64,000 nt of DNA from Bromus sterilis (lineage: Eukaryota; Streptophyta; Magnoliopsida; Poales; Poaceae): the NCBI GenBank assembly GCA_950022295.1, contig OX465596.1, positions 434,001 through 498,000 of the forward strand, written 5' to 3'. Made by a program: the position numbers and the translations under genes. Of the stretch, positions 37,799 to 50,517 are shown in pieces. Each line of letters starts with the position of its first letter. The first letter of the stretch is position 1. The notes under the pieces are model-generated. The model was not told where the DNA came from, did not search any database, and worked only from the letters and a program-made list of their open reading frames with translations.

Positions 37799-38152
37799 GA
37801 TTCTGGCCTGTTTCATGGGCTATGAATCATCGTTTTGGGTCCCCGGAGTGATTTCCACCATTGACAAACCCCAGGGTGCATTTACGTGCTGGTCATCAAC
37901 ACTCGCAGTTTTGGCCGATTCTGGCCTGTTTCATGGGCCATTAATCACCGTTTTGGTTCCCCGGAGTGATTTCCACCATTTACGAACCCCAGGGTGCATT
38001 TACGTGCTGATCATCAGCATTCGCAGTTTTGGCCGATTCTGGCCTGTTTCATGGGCTATTAATCACCGTTTTGGGTCCCTGGAGTGATTTCCACAATTGA
38101 CGAACCCAAGGGTGCATTTACGTGCCGGTCATCAACACTCGCAGTTTTGGCC
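37799..38152 (+). repeat. Truncated HOR, first three monomers, 354 bp
   Basis: Only the ctatgaatc, ccattaatc and ccctgg monomers are present before the HOR restarts at 38153. The second monomer has gtgctgatcatc, a change also present near 40492 and 43942, tying those three sites together. Confidence 0.88.
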
Positions 38153-39138
38153 GATTCTGGCCTGTTTCATGGGCTATGAATCATCGTTTTGGGTCCCCGG
38201 AGTGATTTCCACCATTGACAAACCCCAGGGTGCATTTACGTGCTGGTCATCAACACTCGCAGTTTTGGCCGATTCTGGCCTGTTTCATGGGCCATTAATC
38301 ACCGTTTTGGTTCCCCGGAGTGATTTCCACCATTTACGAACCCCAGGGTGCATTTACGTGCCGATCATCAGCATTCGCAGTTTTGGCCGATTCTGGCCTG
38401 TTTCATGGGCTATTAATCACCGTTTTGGGTCCCTGGAGTGATTTCCACAATTGACGAACCCAAGGGTGCATTTACGTGCCGGTCATCAACACTCGCAGTT
38501 TTGGCCGATTCTGGCCTGTTTCATGGGCTATTAATCACCGTTTTGGGTCCCCAGAGTGATTTCCACCATTGACGAAACCCAGGGTGCATTTACGTGCCGG
38601 TCATCAACACTCGCAGTTTTGGCCGATTCTGGCTTGTTTCATGGGCTATTAATCACAGTTACATGGGCTATTAATCACCGTTTTGGATCCCCGGAGTGAT
38701 TTCCACCATTGACGAACCCAGGGTACATTTACGTGCCGGTCATCAACACTCGCAGTTTTGGCCGATTCTGGCCTGTTTCATGGGCCATTAATCACCGTTT
38801 TGGTTCCCCGGAGTGATTTCCACCATTTACGAACCCAGGGTGCATTTACGTGCCGATCATCAGCATTCGCAGTTTTGGCCGATTCTGGCCTGTTTCATGG
38901 GCTATTAATCACAGTTACATGGGCTATTAATCACCGTTTTGGATCCCCGGAGTGATTTCCACCATTGACGAACCCAAGGGTGCATTTACGTGCCGGTCAT
39001 CAACACTCGCAGTTTTGGCCGATTCTGGCCTGTTTCATGGGCTATTAATCACCGTTTTGGGTCCCTGGAGTGATTTCCACAATTGACGAACCCAAGGGTG
39101 CATTTACGTGCCGGTCATCAACACTCGCAGTTTTGGCC
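38153..39138 (+). repeat. 986-bp HOR, complete copy
   Basis: Same eight monomers as the reference copy, with a private ccccagagtg near 38551 in place of ccccggagtg. Confidence 0.9.
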
Positions 39139-40402
39139 GATTCTGGCCTGTTTCATGGGCTATGAATCATCGTTTTGGGTCCCCGGAGTGATTTCCACCA
39201 TTGACAAACCCCAGGGTGCATTTACGTGCTGGTCATCAACACTCGCAGTTTTGGCCGATTCTGGCCTGTTTCATGGGCCATTAATCACCGTTTTGGTTCC
39301 CCGGAGTGATTTCCACAATTTACGAACCCCAGGGTGCATTTACGTGCCGATCATCAGCATTCGCAGTTTTGGCCGATTCTGGCCTGTTTCATGGGCTATT
39401 AATCACAGTTACATGGGCTATTAATCACCGTTTTGGATCCCCGCAGTGATTTCCACCATTGACGAACCCAGGGTGTATTTACGTGCCGGTCATCAACACT
39501 CGCAGTTTTGGCCGATTCTGGCCTGTTTCATGGGCTATTAATCATAGTTACATGGGCTATTAATCACCGTTTTGGATCCCCGGAGTGATTTCCACCATTG
39601 ACGAACCCAGGGTGCATTTACGTGCTGGTCATCAACACTCGCAGTTTTGGCCGATTCTGGCCTGTTTCATGGGCTATTAATCACCGTTTTGGGTCCCTGG
39701 AGTGATTTCCACAATTGACGAACCCAAGGGTGCATTTACGTGCCGGTCATCAACACTCGCAGTTTTGGCCGATTCTGGCTTGTTTCATGGGCTATTAATC
39801 ACAGTTACATGGGCTATTAATCACCGTTTTGGATCCCCGGAGTGATTTCCACCATTGACGAACCCAGGGTACATTTACGTGCCGGTCATCAACACTCGCA
39901 GTTTTGGCCGATTCTGGCCTGTTTCATGGGCCATTAATCACCGTTTTGGTTCCCCGGAGTGATTTCCACCATTTACGAACCCAGGGTGCATTTACGTGCC
40001 GATCATCAGCATTCGCAGTTTTGGCCGATTCTGGCCTGTTTCATGGGCTATTAATCACAGTTACATGGGCTATTAATCACCGTTTTGGATCCCCGGAGTG
40101 ATTTCCACCATTGACGAACCCAAGGGTGCATTTACGTGCCGGTCATCAACACTCGCAGTTTTGGCCGATTCTGGCCTGTTTCATGGGCTATTAATCACCG
40201 TTTTGGGTCCCTGGAGTGATTTCCACAATTGACGAACCCAAGGGTGCATTTACGTGCCGGTCATCAACACTCGCAGTTTTGGCCGATTCTGGCCTGTTTC
40301 ATGGGCTATGAATCATCGTTTTGGGTCCCCGGAGTGATTTCCACCATTGACAAACCCCAGGGTGCATTTACGTGCTGGTCATCAACACTCGCAGTTTTGG
40401 CC
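39139..40402 (+). repeat. Domain 2 segment repeated at 44089-45352
   Basis: An offset of 4950 bp relates the two segments. Shared rare marks include cacaatttacg (39316 and 44266) and the catagttac linker (39543 and 44493). The first monomer here has catggg where the other has caaggg. Confidence 0.85.
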
Positions 40403-41013
40403 GATTCTGGCCTGTTTCATGGGCCATTAATCACCGTTTTGGTTCCCCGGAGTGATTTCCACCATTTACGAACCCCAGGGTGCATTTACGTGCTGATCAT
40501 CAGCATTCGCAGTTTTGGCCGATTCTGGCCTGTTTCATGGGCTATTAATCACCGTTTTGGGTCCCTGGAGTGATTTCCACAATTGACGAACCCAAGGGTG
40601 CATTTACGTGCCGGTCATCAACACTCGCAGTTTTGGCCGATTCTGGCCTGTTTCAAGGGCTATGAATCATCGTTTTGGGTCCCCGGAGTGATTTCCACCA
40701 TTGACAAACCCCAGGGTGCATTTACGTGCTGGTCATCAACACTCGCAGTTTTGGCCGATTCTGGCCTGTTTCATGGGCCATTAATCACCGTTTTGGTTCC
40801 CCGGAGTGATTTCCACCATTTACGAACCCCAGGGTGCATTTACGTGCCGATCATCAGCATTCGCAGTTTTGGCCGATTCTGGCCTGTTTCATGGGCTATT
40901 AATCACAGTTACATGGGCTATTAATCACCGTTTTGGATCCCCGGAGTGATTTCCACCATTGACGAACCCAGGGTGTATTTACGTGCCGGTCATCAACCCT
41001 CGCAGTTTTGGCC
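39771..41013 (+). repeat. Domain 2 segment repeated at 43221-44463
   Basis: An offset of 3450 bp relates the two segments. Shared marks are the gtgctgatcatc monomer and the caagggctatgaatc monomer (40639 and 44089). It overlaps the 4950-bp duplication, so at least two duplication events affected the same sequence. Confidence 0.85.
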
Positions 41014-42985
41014 GATTCTGGCCTGTTTCATGGGCTATTAATCACCGTTTTGGATACCCGGAGTGATTTCCACCATTGACGAACCCAAGGGTGTATTTAC
41101 GTGCCGGTCATCAACACTCGCAGTTTTGGCCGATTCTGGCCTGTTTCATGGGCTATTAATCACCGTTTTGGGTCCCTGGAGTGATTTCCACAATTGACGA
41201 ACCCAAGGGTGCATTTACGTGCCGGTCATCAACACTCGCAGTTTTGGCCGATTCTGGCCTGTTTCATGGGCTATGAATCATCGTTTTGGGTCCCCGGAGT
41301 GATTTCCACCATTGACAAACCCCAGGGTGCATTTACGTGCTGGTCATCAACACTCGCAGTTTTGGCCGATTCTGGCCTGTTTCATGGGCCATTAATCACC
41401 GTTTTGGTTCCCCGGAGTGATTTCCACCATTTACGAACCCCAGGGTGCATTTACGTGCCGATCATCAGCATTCGCAGTTTTGGCCGATTCTGGCCTGTTT
41501 CATGGGCTATTAATCACCGTTTTGGGTCCCTGGAGTGATTTCCACAATTGACGAACCCAAGGGTGCATTTACGTGCCGGTCATCAACACTCGCAGTTTTG
41601 GCCGATTCTGGCCTGTTTCATGGGCTATTAATCACCGTTTTGGGTCCCCGGAGTGATTTCCACCATTGACGAAACCCAGGGTGCATTTACGTGCCGGTCA
41701 TCAACACTCGCAGTTTTGGCCGATTCTGGCTTGTTTCATGGGCTATTAATCACAGTTACATGGGCTATTAATCACCGTTTTGGATCCCCGGAGTGATTTC
41801 CACCATTGACGAACCCAGGGTACATTTACGTGCCGGTCATCAACACTCGCAGTTTTGGCCGATTCTGGCCTGTTTCATGGGCCATTAATCACCGTTTTGG
41901 TTCCCCGGAGTGATTTCCACCATTTACGAACCCAGGGTGCATTTACGTGCCGATCATCAGCATTCGCAGTTTTGGCCGATTCTGGCCTGTTTCATGGGCT
42001 ATTAATCACAGTTACATGGGCTATTAATCACCGTTTTGGATCCCCGGAGTGATTTCCACCATTGACGAACCCAAGGGTGCATTTACGTGCCGGTCATCAA
42101 CGCTCGCAGTTTTTGCCGATTCTGGCCTGTTTCATGGGCTATTAATCACCGTTTTGGATCCCCGGAGTGATTTCCACCATTGACGAACCCCAGGGTGCAT
42201 TTACGTGCTGGTCATCAACACTCGCAGTTTTGGCCGATTCTGGCCTGTTTCATGGGCCATTAATCACCGTTTTGGTTCCCCGGAGTGATTTCCACCATTT
42301 ACGAACCCCAGGGTGCATTTACGTGCCGATCATCAGCATTCGCAGTTTTGGCCGATTCTGGCCTGTTTCATGGGCTATTAATCACCGTTTTGGGTCCCTG
42401 GAGTGATTTCCACAATTGACGAACCCAAGGGTGCATTTACGTGCCGGTCATCAACACTCGCAGTTTTGGCCGATTCTGGCCTGTTTCATGGGCTATTAAT
42501 CACCGTTTTGGGTCCCCGGAGTGATTTCCACCATTGACGAAACCCAGGGTGCATTTACGTGTCGGTCATCAACACTCGCAGTTTTGGCCGATTCTGGCTT
42601 GTTTCATGGGCTATTAATCACAGTTACATGGGCTATTAATCACCGTTTTGGATCCCCGGAGTGATTTCCACCATTGACGAACCCAGGGTACATTTACGTG
42701 CCGGTCATCAACACTCGCAGTTTTGGCCGATTCTGGCCTGTTTCATGGGCCATTAATCACCGTTTTGGTTCCCCGGAGTGATTTCCACCATTTACGAACC
42801 CAGGGTGCATTTACGTGCCGATCATCAGCATTCGCAGTTTTGGCCGATTCTGGCCTGTTTCATGGGCTATTAATCACAGTTACATGGGCTATTAATCACC
42901 GTTTTGGATCCCCGGAGTGATTTCCACCATTGACGAACCCAAGGGTGCATTTACGTGCCGGTCATCAACGCTCGCAGTTTTTGCC
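40757..42985 (+). repeat. 2.2-kb duplicated block, copy 1
   Basis: It matches 45353-47581 at an offset of 4596 bp. Shared private marks are ggatacccgg (41053 and 45649), gcagtttttgccg with caacgctcgc (near 42100 and 46697), and gaaacccagggtgc followed by gtgtcgg. Copy 1 alone has caaccctcgc near 40995. Confidence 0.88.
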
Positions 42986-43220
42986 GATTCTGGCCTGTTT
43001 CATGGGCTATTAATCACCGTTTTGGATCCCCGGAGTGATTTCCACCATTGACGAACCCAGGGTGCATTTACGTGCTGGTCATCAACACTCGCAGTTTTGG
43101 CCGATTCTGGCCTGTTTCATGGGCTATTAATCACCGTTTTGGGTCCCCGGAGTGATTTCCACCATTGACGAAACCCAGGGTGCATTTACGTGCCGGTCAT
43201 CAACACTCGCAGTTTTGGCC

Positions 43221-44463
43221 GATTCTGGCTTGTTTCATGGGCTATTAATCACAGTTACATGGGCTATTAATCACCGTTTTGGATCCCCGGAGTGATTTCC
43301 ACCATTGACGAACCCAGGGTACATTTACGTGCCGGTCATCAACACTCGCAGTTTTGGCCGATTCTGGCCTGTTTCATGGGCCATTAATCACCGTTTTGGT
43401 TCCCCGGAGTGATTTCCACCATTTACGAACCCAGGGTGCATTTACGTGCCGATCATCAGCATTCGCAGTTTTGGCCGATTCTGGCCTGTTTCATGGGCTA
43501 TTAATCACAGTTACATGGGCTATTAATCACCGTTTTGGATCCCCGGAGTGATTTCCACCATTGACGAACCCAAGGGTGCATTTACGTGCCGGTCATCAAC
43601 ACTCGCAGTTTTGGCCGATTCTGGCCTGTTTCATGGGCTATTAATCACCGTTTTGGGTCCCTGGAGTGATTTCCACAATTGACGAACCCAAGGGTGCATT
43701 TACGTGCCGGTCATCAACACTCGCAGTTTTGGCCGATTCTGGCCTGTTTCATGGGCTATGAATCATCGTTTTGGGTCCCCGGAGTGATTTCCACCATTGA
43801 CAAACCCCAGGGTGCATTTACGTGCTGGTCATCAACACTCGCAGTTTTGGCCGATTCTGGCCTGTTTCATGGGCCATTAATCACCGTTTTGGTTCCCCGG
43901 AGTGATTTCCACCATTTACGAACCCCAGGGTGCATTTACGTGCTGATCATCAGCATTCGCAGTTTTGGCTGATTCTGGCCTGTTTCATGGGCTATTAATC
44001 ACCGTTTTGGGTCCCTGGAGTGATTTCCACAATTGACGAACCCAAGGGTGCATTTACGTGCCGGTCATCAACACTCGCAGTTTTGGCCGATTCTGGCCTG
44101 TTTCAAGGGCTATGAATCATCGTTTTGGGTCCCCGGAGTGATTTCCACCATTGACAAACCCCAGGGTGCATTTACGTGCTTGTCATCAACACTCGCAGTT
44201 TTGGCCGATTCTGGCCTGTTTCATGGGCCATTAATCACCGTTTTGGTTCCCCGGAGTGATTTCCACAATTTACGAACCCCAGGGTGCATTTACGTGCCGA
44301 TCATCAGCATTCGCAGTTTTGGCCGATTCTGGCCTGTTTCATGGGCTATTAATCACAGTTACATGGGCTATTAATCACCGTTTTGGATCCCCGGAGTGAT
44401 TTCCACCATTGACGAACCCAGGGTGTATTTACGTGCCGGTCATCAACACTCGCAGTTTTGGCC
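43221..44463 (+). repeat. Copy of 39771-41013
   Basis: Same monomer order as 39771-41013. Private changes include ggctgattctgg near 43966 and gtgcttgtcatc near 44178. Confidence 0.85.
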
Positions 44464-45352
44464 GATTCTGGCCTGTTTCATGGGCTATTAATCATAGTTA
44501 CATGGGCTATTAATCACCGTTTTGGATCCCCGGAGTGATTTCCACCATTGACGAACCCAGGGTGCATTTACGTGCTGGTCATCAACACTCGCAGTTTTGG
44601 CCGATTCTGGCCTGTTTCATGGGCTATTAATCACCGTTTTGGGTCCCTGGAGTGATTTCCACAATTGACGAACCCAAGGGTGCATTTACGTGCCGGTCAT
44701 CAACACTCGCAGTTTTGGCCGATTCTGGCTTGTTTCATGGGCTATTAATCACAGTTACATGGGCTATTAATCACCGTTTTGGATCCCCGGAGTGATTTCC
44801 ACCATTGACGAACCCAGGGTACATTTACGTGCCGGTCATCAACACTCGCAGTTTTGGCCGATTCTGGCCTGTTTCATGGGCCATTAATCACCGTTTTGGT
44901 TCCCCGGAGTGATTTCCACCATTTACGAACCCAGGGTGCATTTACGTGCCGATCATCAGCATTCGCAGTTTTGGCCGATTCTGGCCTGTTTCATGGGCTA
45001 TTAATCACAGTTACATGGGCTATTAATCACCGTTTTGGATCCCCGGAGTGATTTCCACCATTGACGAACCCAAGGGTGCATTTACGTGCCGGTCATCAAC
45101 ACTCGCAGTTTTGGCCGATTCTGGCCTGTTTCATGGGCTATTAATCACCGTTTTGGGTCCCTGGAGTGATTTCCACAATTGACGAACCCAAGGGTGCATT
45201 TACGTGCCGGTCATCAACACTCGCAGTTTTGGCCGATTCTGGCCTGTTTCATGGGCTATGAATCATCGTTTTGGGTCCCCGGAGTGATTTCCACCATTGA
45301 CAAACCCCAGGGTGCATTTACGTGCTGGTCATCAACACTCGCAGTTTTGGCC
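44089..45352 (+). repeat. Copy of 39139-40402
   Basis: Shares cacaatttacg and the catagttac linker with 39139-40402. Its first monomers also belong to the 3450-bp duplication, which makes this a junction of two repeat histories. Confidence 0.85.
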
Positions 45353-47581
45353 GATTCTGGCCTGTTTCATGGGCCATTAATCACCGTTTTGGTTCCCCGG
45401 AGTGATTTCCACCATTTACGAACCCCAGGGTGCATTTACGTGCCGATCATCAGCATTCGCAGTTTTGGCCGATTCTGGCCTGTTTCATGGGCTATTAATC
45501 ACAGTTACATGGGCTATTAATCACCGTTTTGGATCCCCGGAGTGATTTCCACCATTGACGAACCCAGGGTGTATTTACGTGCCGGTCATCAACACTCGCA
45601 GTTTTGGCCGATTCTGGCCTGTTTCATGGGCTATTAATCACCGTTTTGGATACCCGGAGTGATTTCCACCATTGACGAACCCAAGGGTGTATTTACGTGC
45701 CGGTCATCAACACTCGCAGTTTTGGCCGATTCTGGCCTGTTTCATGGGCTATTAATCACCGTTTTGGGTCCCTGGAGTGATTTCCACAATTGACGAACCC
45801 AAGGGTGCATTTACGTGCCGGTCATCAACACTCGCAGTTTTGGCCGATTCTGGCCTGTTTCATGGGCTATGAATCATCGTTTTGGGTCCCCGGAGTGATT
45901 TCCACCATTGACAAACCCCAGGGTGCATTTACGTGCTGGTCATCAACACTCGCAGTTTTGGCCGATTCTGGCCTGTTTCATGGGCCATTAATCACCGTTT
46001 TGGTTCCCCGGAGTGATTTCCACCATTTACGAACCCCAGGGTGCATTTACGTGCCGATCATCAGCATTCGCAGTTTTGGCCGATTCTGGCCTGTTTCATG
46101 GGCTATTAATCACCGTTTTGGGTCCCTGGAGTGATTTCCACAATTGACGAACCCAAGGGTGCATTTACGTGCCGGTCATCAACACTCGCAGTTTTGGCCG
46201 ATTCTGGCCTGTTTCATGGGCTATTAATCACCGTTTTGGGTCCCCGGAGTGATTTCCACCATTGACGAAACCCAGGGTGCATTTACGTGCCGGTCATCAA
46301 CACTCGCAGTTTTGGCCGATTCTGGCTTGTTTCATGGGCTATTAATCACAGTTACATGGGCTATTAATCACCGTTTTGGATCCCCGGAGTGATTTCCACC
46401 ATTGACGAACCCAGGGTACATTTACGTGCCGGTCATCAACACTCGCAGTTTTGGCCGATTCTGGCCTGTTTCATGGGCAATTAATCACCGTTTTGGTTCC
46501 CCGGAGTGATTTCCACCATTTACGAACCCAGGGTGCATTTACGTGCCGATCATCAGCATTCGCAGTTTTGGCCGATTCTGGCCTGTTTCATGGGCTATTA
46601 ATCACAGTTACATGGGCTATTAATCACCGTTTTGGATCCCCGGAGTGATTTCCACCATTGACGAACCCAAGGGTGCATTTACGTGCCGGTCATCAACGCT
46701 CGCAGTTTTTGCCGATTCTGGCCTGTTTCATGGGCTATTAATCACCGTTTTGGATCCCCGGAGTGATTTCCACCATTGACGAACCCCAGGGTGCATTTAC
46801 GTGCTGGTCATCAACACTCGCAGTTTTGGCCGATTCTGGCCTGTTTCATGGGCCATTAATCACCGTTTTGGTTCCCCGGAGTGATTTCCACCATTTACGA
46901 ACCCCAGGGTGCATTTACGTGCCGATCATCAGCATTCGCAGTTTTGGCCGATTCTGGCCTGTTTCATGGGCTATTAATCACCGTTTTGGGTCCCTGGAGT
47001 GATTTCCACAATTGACGAACCCAAGGGTGCATTTACGTGCCGGTCATCAACACTCGCAGTTTTGGCCGATTCTGGCCTGTTTCATGGGCTATTAATCACC
47101 GTTTTGGGTCCCCGGAGTGATTTCCACCATTGACGAAACCCAGGGTGCATTTACGTGTCGGTCATCAACACTCGCAGTTTTGGCCAATTCTGGCTTGTTT
47201 CATGGGCTATTAATCACAGTTACATGGGCTATTAATCACCGTTTTGGATCCCCGGAGTGATTTCCACCATTGACGAACCCAGGGTACATTTACGTGCCGG
47301 TCATCAACACTCGCAGTTTTGGCCGATTCTGGCCTGTTTCATGGGCCATTAATCACCGTTTTGGTTCCCCGGAGTGATTTCCACCATTTACGAACCCAGG
47401 GTGCATTTACGTGCCGATCATCAGCATTCGCAGTTTTGGCCGATTCTGGCCTGTTTCATGGGCTATTAATCACAGTTACATGGGCTATTAATCACCGTTT
47501 TGGATCCCCGGAGTGATTTCCACCATTGACGAACCCAAGGGTGCATTTACGTGCCGGTCATCAACGCTCGCAGTTTTTGCC
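45353..47581 (+). repeat. 2.2-kb duplicated block, copy 2
   Basis: Counterpart of 40757-42985. Private changes are gggcaattaatc near 46477 and ggccaattctgg near 47184. Most of it is duplicated again 2700 bp downstream. Confidence 0.88.
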
Positions 47582-47817
47582 GATTCTGGCCTGTTTCATG
47601 GGCTATTAATCACCGTTTTGGATCCCCGGAGTGATTTCCACCATTGACGAACCCAAGGGTGTATTTACGTGCCGGTCATCAACACTCGCAGTTTTGGCCG
47701 ATTCTGGCCTGTTTCATGGGCTATTAATCACCGTTTTGGGTCCCTGGAGTGATTTCCACAATTGACGAACCCAAGGGTGCATTTACGTGCCGGTCATCAA
47801 CACTCGCAGTTTTGGCC
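45846..47817 (+). repeat. 1.97-kb block, repeated at 48546-50517
   Basis: It starts at a ctatgaatc monomer and ends at the next, 1972 bp later. The same monomer order with the gcagtttttgccg mark follows at an offset of 2700 bp. Together with 41250-42985 this makes three copies of the shared part. Confidence 0.87.
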
Positions 47818-48545
47818 GATTCTGGCCTGTTTCATGGGCTATGAATCATCGTTTTGGGTCCCCGGAGTGATTTCCACCATTGACAAACCCCAGGGTGCAT
47901 TTACGTGCTGGTCATCAACACTCGCAGTTTTGGCCGATTCTGGCCTGTTTCATGGGCCATTAATCACCGTTTTGGTTCCCCGGAGTGATTTCCACCATTT
48001 ACGAACCCCAGGGTGCATTTACGTGCCGATCATCAGCATTCGCAGTTTTGGCCGATTCTGGCCTGTTTCATGGGCTATTAATCACCGTTTTGGGTCCCTG
48101 GAGTGATTTCCACAATTGACGAACCCAAGGGTGCATTTACGTGCCGGTCATCAACACTCGCAGTTTTGGCCGATTCTGGCCTGTTTCATGGGCTATTAAT
48201 CACCGTTTTGGGTCCCCGGAGTGATTTCCACCATTGACGAAACCCAGGGTGCATTTACGTGCCGGTCATCAACACTCGCAGTTTTGGCCGATTCTGGCTT
48301 GTTTCATGGGCTATTAATCACAGTTACATGGGCTATTAATCACCGTTTTGGATCCCCGGAGTGATTTCCACCATTGACGAACCCAGGGTACATTTACGTG
48401 CCGGTCATCAACACTCGCAGTTTTGGCCGATTCTGGCCTGTTTCATGGGCCATTAATCACCGTTTTGGTTCCCCGGAGTGATTTCCACCATTGACGAACC
48501 CAGGGTGCATTTACGTGCCGGTCATCAGCACTCGCAGTTTTGGCC

Positions 48546-50517
48546 GATTCTGGCCTGTTTCATGGGCTATGAATCATCGTTTTGGGTCCCCGGAGTGATT
48601 TCCACCATTGACAAACCCCAGGGTGCATTTACGTGCTGGTCATCAACACTCGCAGTTTTGGCCGATTCTGGCCTGTTTCATGGGCCATTAATCACCGTTT
48701 TGGTTCCCCGGAGTGATTTCCACCATTTACGAACCCCAGGGTGCATTTACGTGCCGATCATCAGCATTCGCAGTTTTGGCCGATTCTGGCCTGTTTCATG
48801 GGCTATTAATCACCGTTTTGGGTCCCTGGAGTGATTTCCACAATTGACGAACCCAAGGGTGCATTTACGTGCCGGTCATCAACACTCGCAGTTTTGGCCG
48901 ATTCTGGCCTGTTTCATGGGCTATTAATCACCGTTTTGGGTCCCCGGAGTGATTTCCACCATTGACGAAACCCAGGGTGCATTTACGTGCCGGTCATCAA
49001 CACTCGCAGTTTTGGCCGATTCTGGCTTGTTTCATGGGCTATTAATCACAGTTACATGGGCTATTAATCACCGTTTTGGATCCCCGGAGTGATTTCCACC
49101 ATTGACGAACCCAGGGTACATTTACGTGCCGGTCATCAACACTCGCAGTTTTGGCCGATTCTGGCCTGTTTCATGGGCCATTAATCACCGTTTTGGTTCC
49201 CCGGAGTGATTTCCACCATTTACGAACCCAGGGTGCATTTACGTGCCGATCATCAGCATTCGCAGTTTTGGCCGATTCTGGCCTGTTTCATGGGCTATTA
49301 ATCACAGTTACATGGGCTATTAATCACCGTTTTGGATCCCCGGAGTGATTTCCACCATTGACGAACCCAAGGGTGCATTTACGTGCCGGTCATCAACGCT
49401 CGCAGTTTTTGCCGATTCTGGCTTGTTTCATGGGCTATTAATCACCGTTTTGGATCCCCGGAGTGATTTCCACCATTGACGAACCCCAGGGTGCATTTAC
49501 GTGCTGGTCATCAACACTCGCAGTTTTGGCCGATTCTGGCCTGTTTCATGGGCCATTAATCACCGTTTTGGTTCCCCGGAGTGATTTCCACCATTTACGA
49601 ACCCCAGGGTGCATTTACGTGCCGATCATCAGCATTCGCAGTTTTGGCCGATTCTGGCCTGTTTCATGGGCTATTAATCACCGTTTTGGGTCCCTGGAGT
49701 GATTTCCACAATTGACGAACCCAAGGGTGCATTTACGTGCCGGTCATCAACACTCGCAGTTTTGGCCGATTCTGGCCTGTTTCATGGGCTATTAATCACC
49801 GTTTTGGGTCCCCGGAGTGATTTCCACCATTGACGAAACCCAGGGTGCATTTACGTGTCGGTCATCAACACTCGCAGTTTTGGCCGATTCTGGCTTGTTT
49901 CATGGGCTATTAATCACAGTTACATGGGCTATTAATCACCGTTTTGGATCCCCGGAGTGATTTCCACCATTGACGAACCCAGGGTACATTTACGTGCCGG
50001 TCATCAACACTCGCAGTTTTGGCCGATTCTGGCCTGTTTCATGGGCCATTAATCACCGTTTTGGTTCCCCGGAGTGATTTCCACCATTTACGAACCCAGG
50101 GTGCATTTACGTGCCGATCATCAGCATTCGCAGTTTTGGCCGATTCTGGCCTGTTTCATGGGCTATTAATCACAGTTACATGGGCTATTAATCACCGTTT
50201 TGGATCCCCGGAGTGATTTCCACCATTGACGAACCCAAGGGTGCATTTACGTGCCGGTCATCAACGCTCGCAGTTTTTGCCGATTCTGGCCTGTTTCATG
50301 GGCTATTAATCACCGTTTTGGATCCCCGGAGTGATTTCCACCATTGACGAACCCAAGGGTGTATTTACGTGCCGGTCATCAACACTCGCAGTTTTGGCCG
50401 ATTCTGGCCTGTTTCATGGGCTATTAATCACCGTTTTGGGTCCCTGGAGTGATTTCCACAATTGACGAACCCAAGGGTGCATTTACGTGCCGGTCATCAA
50501 CACTCGCAGTTTTGGCC
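48546..50517 (+). repeat. 1.97-kb block, second copy
   Basis: Same length and monomer order as 45846-47817. It opens after an unusual monomer (48428-48545) that joins ccattaatc to ttgacgaaccc and cagcactcgc. It ends where 50518 has ctattaatcacc instead of ctatgaatc. Confidence 0.87.
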
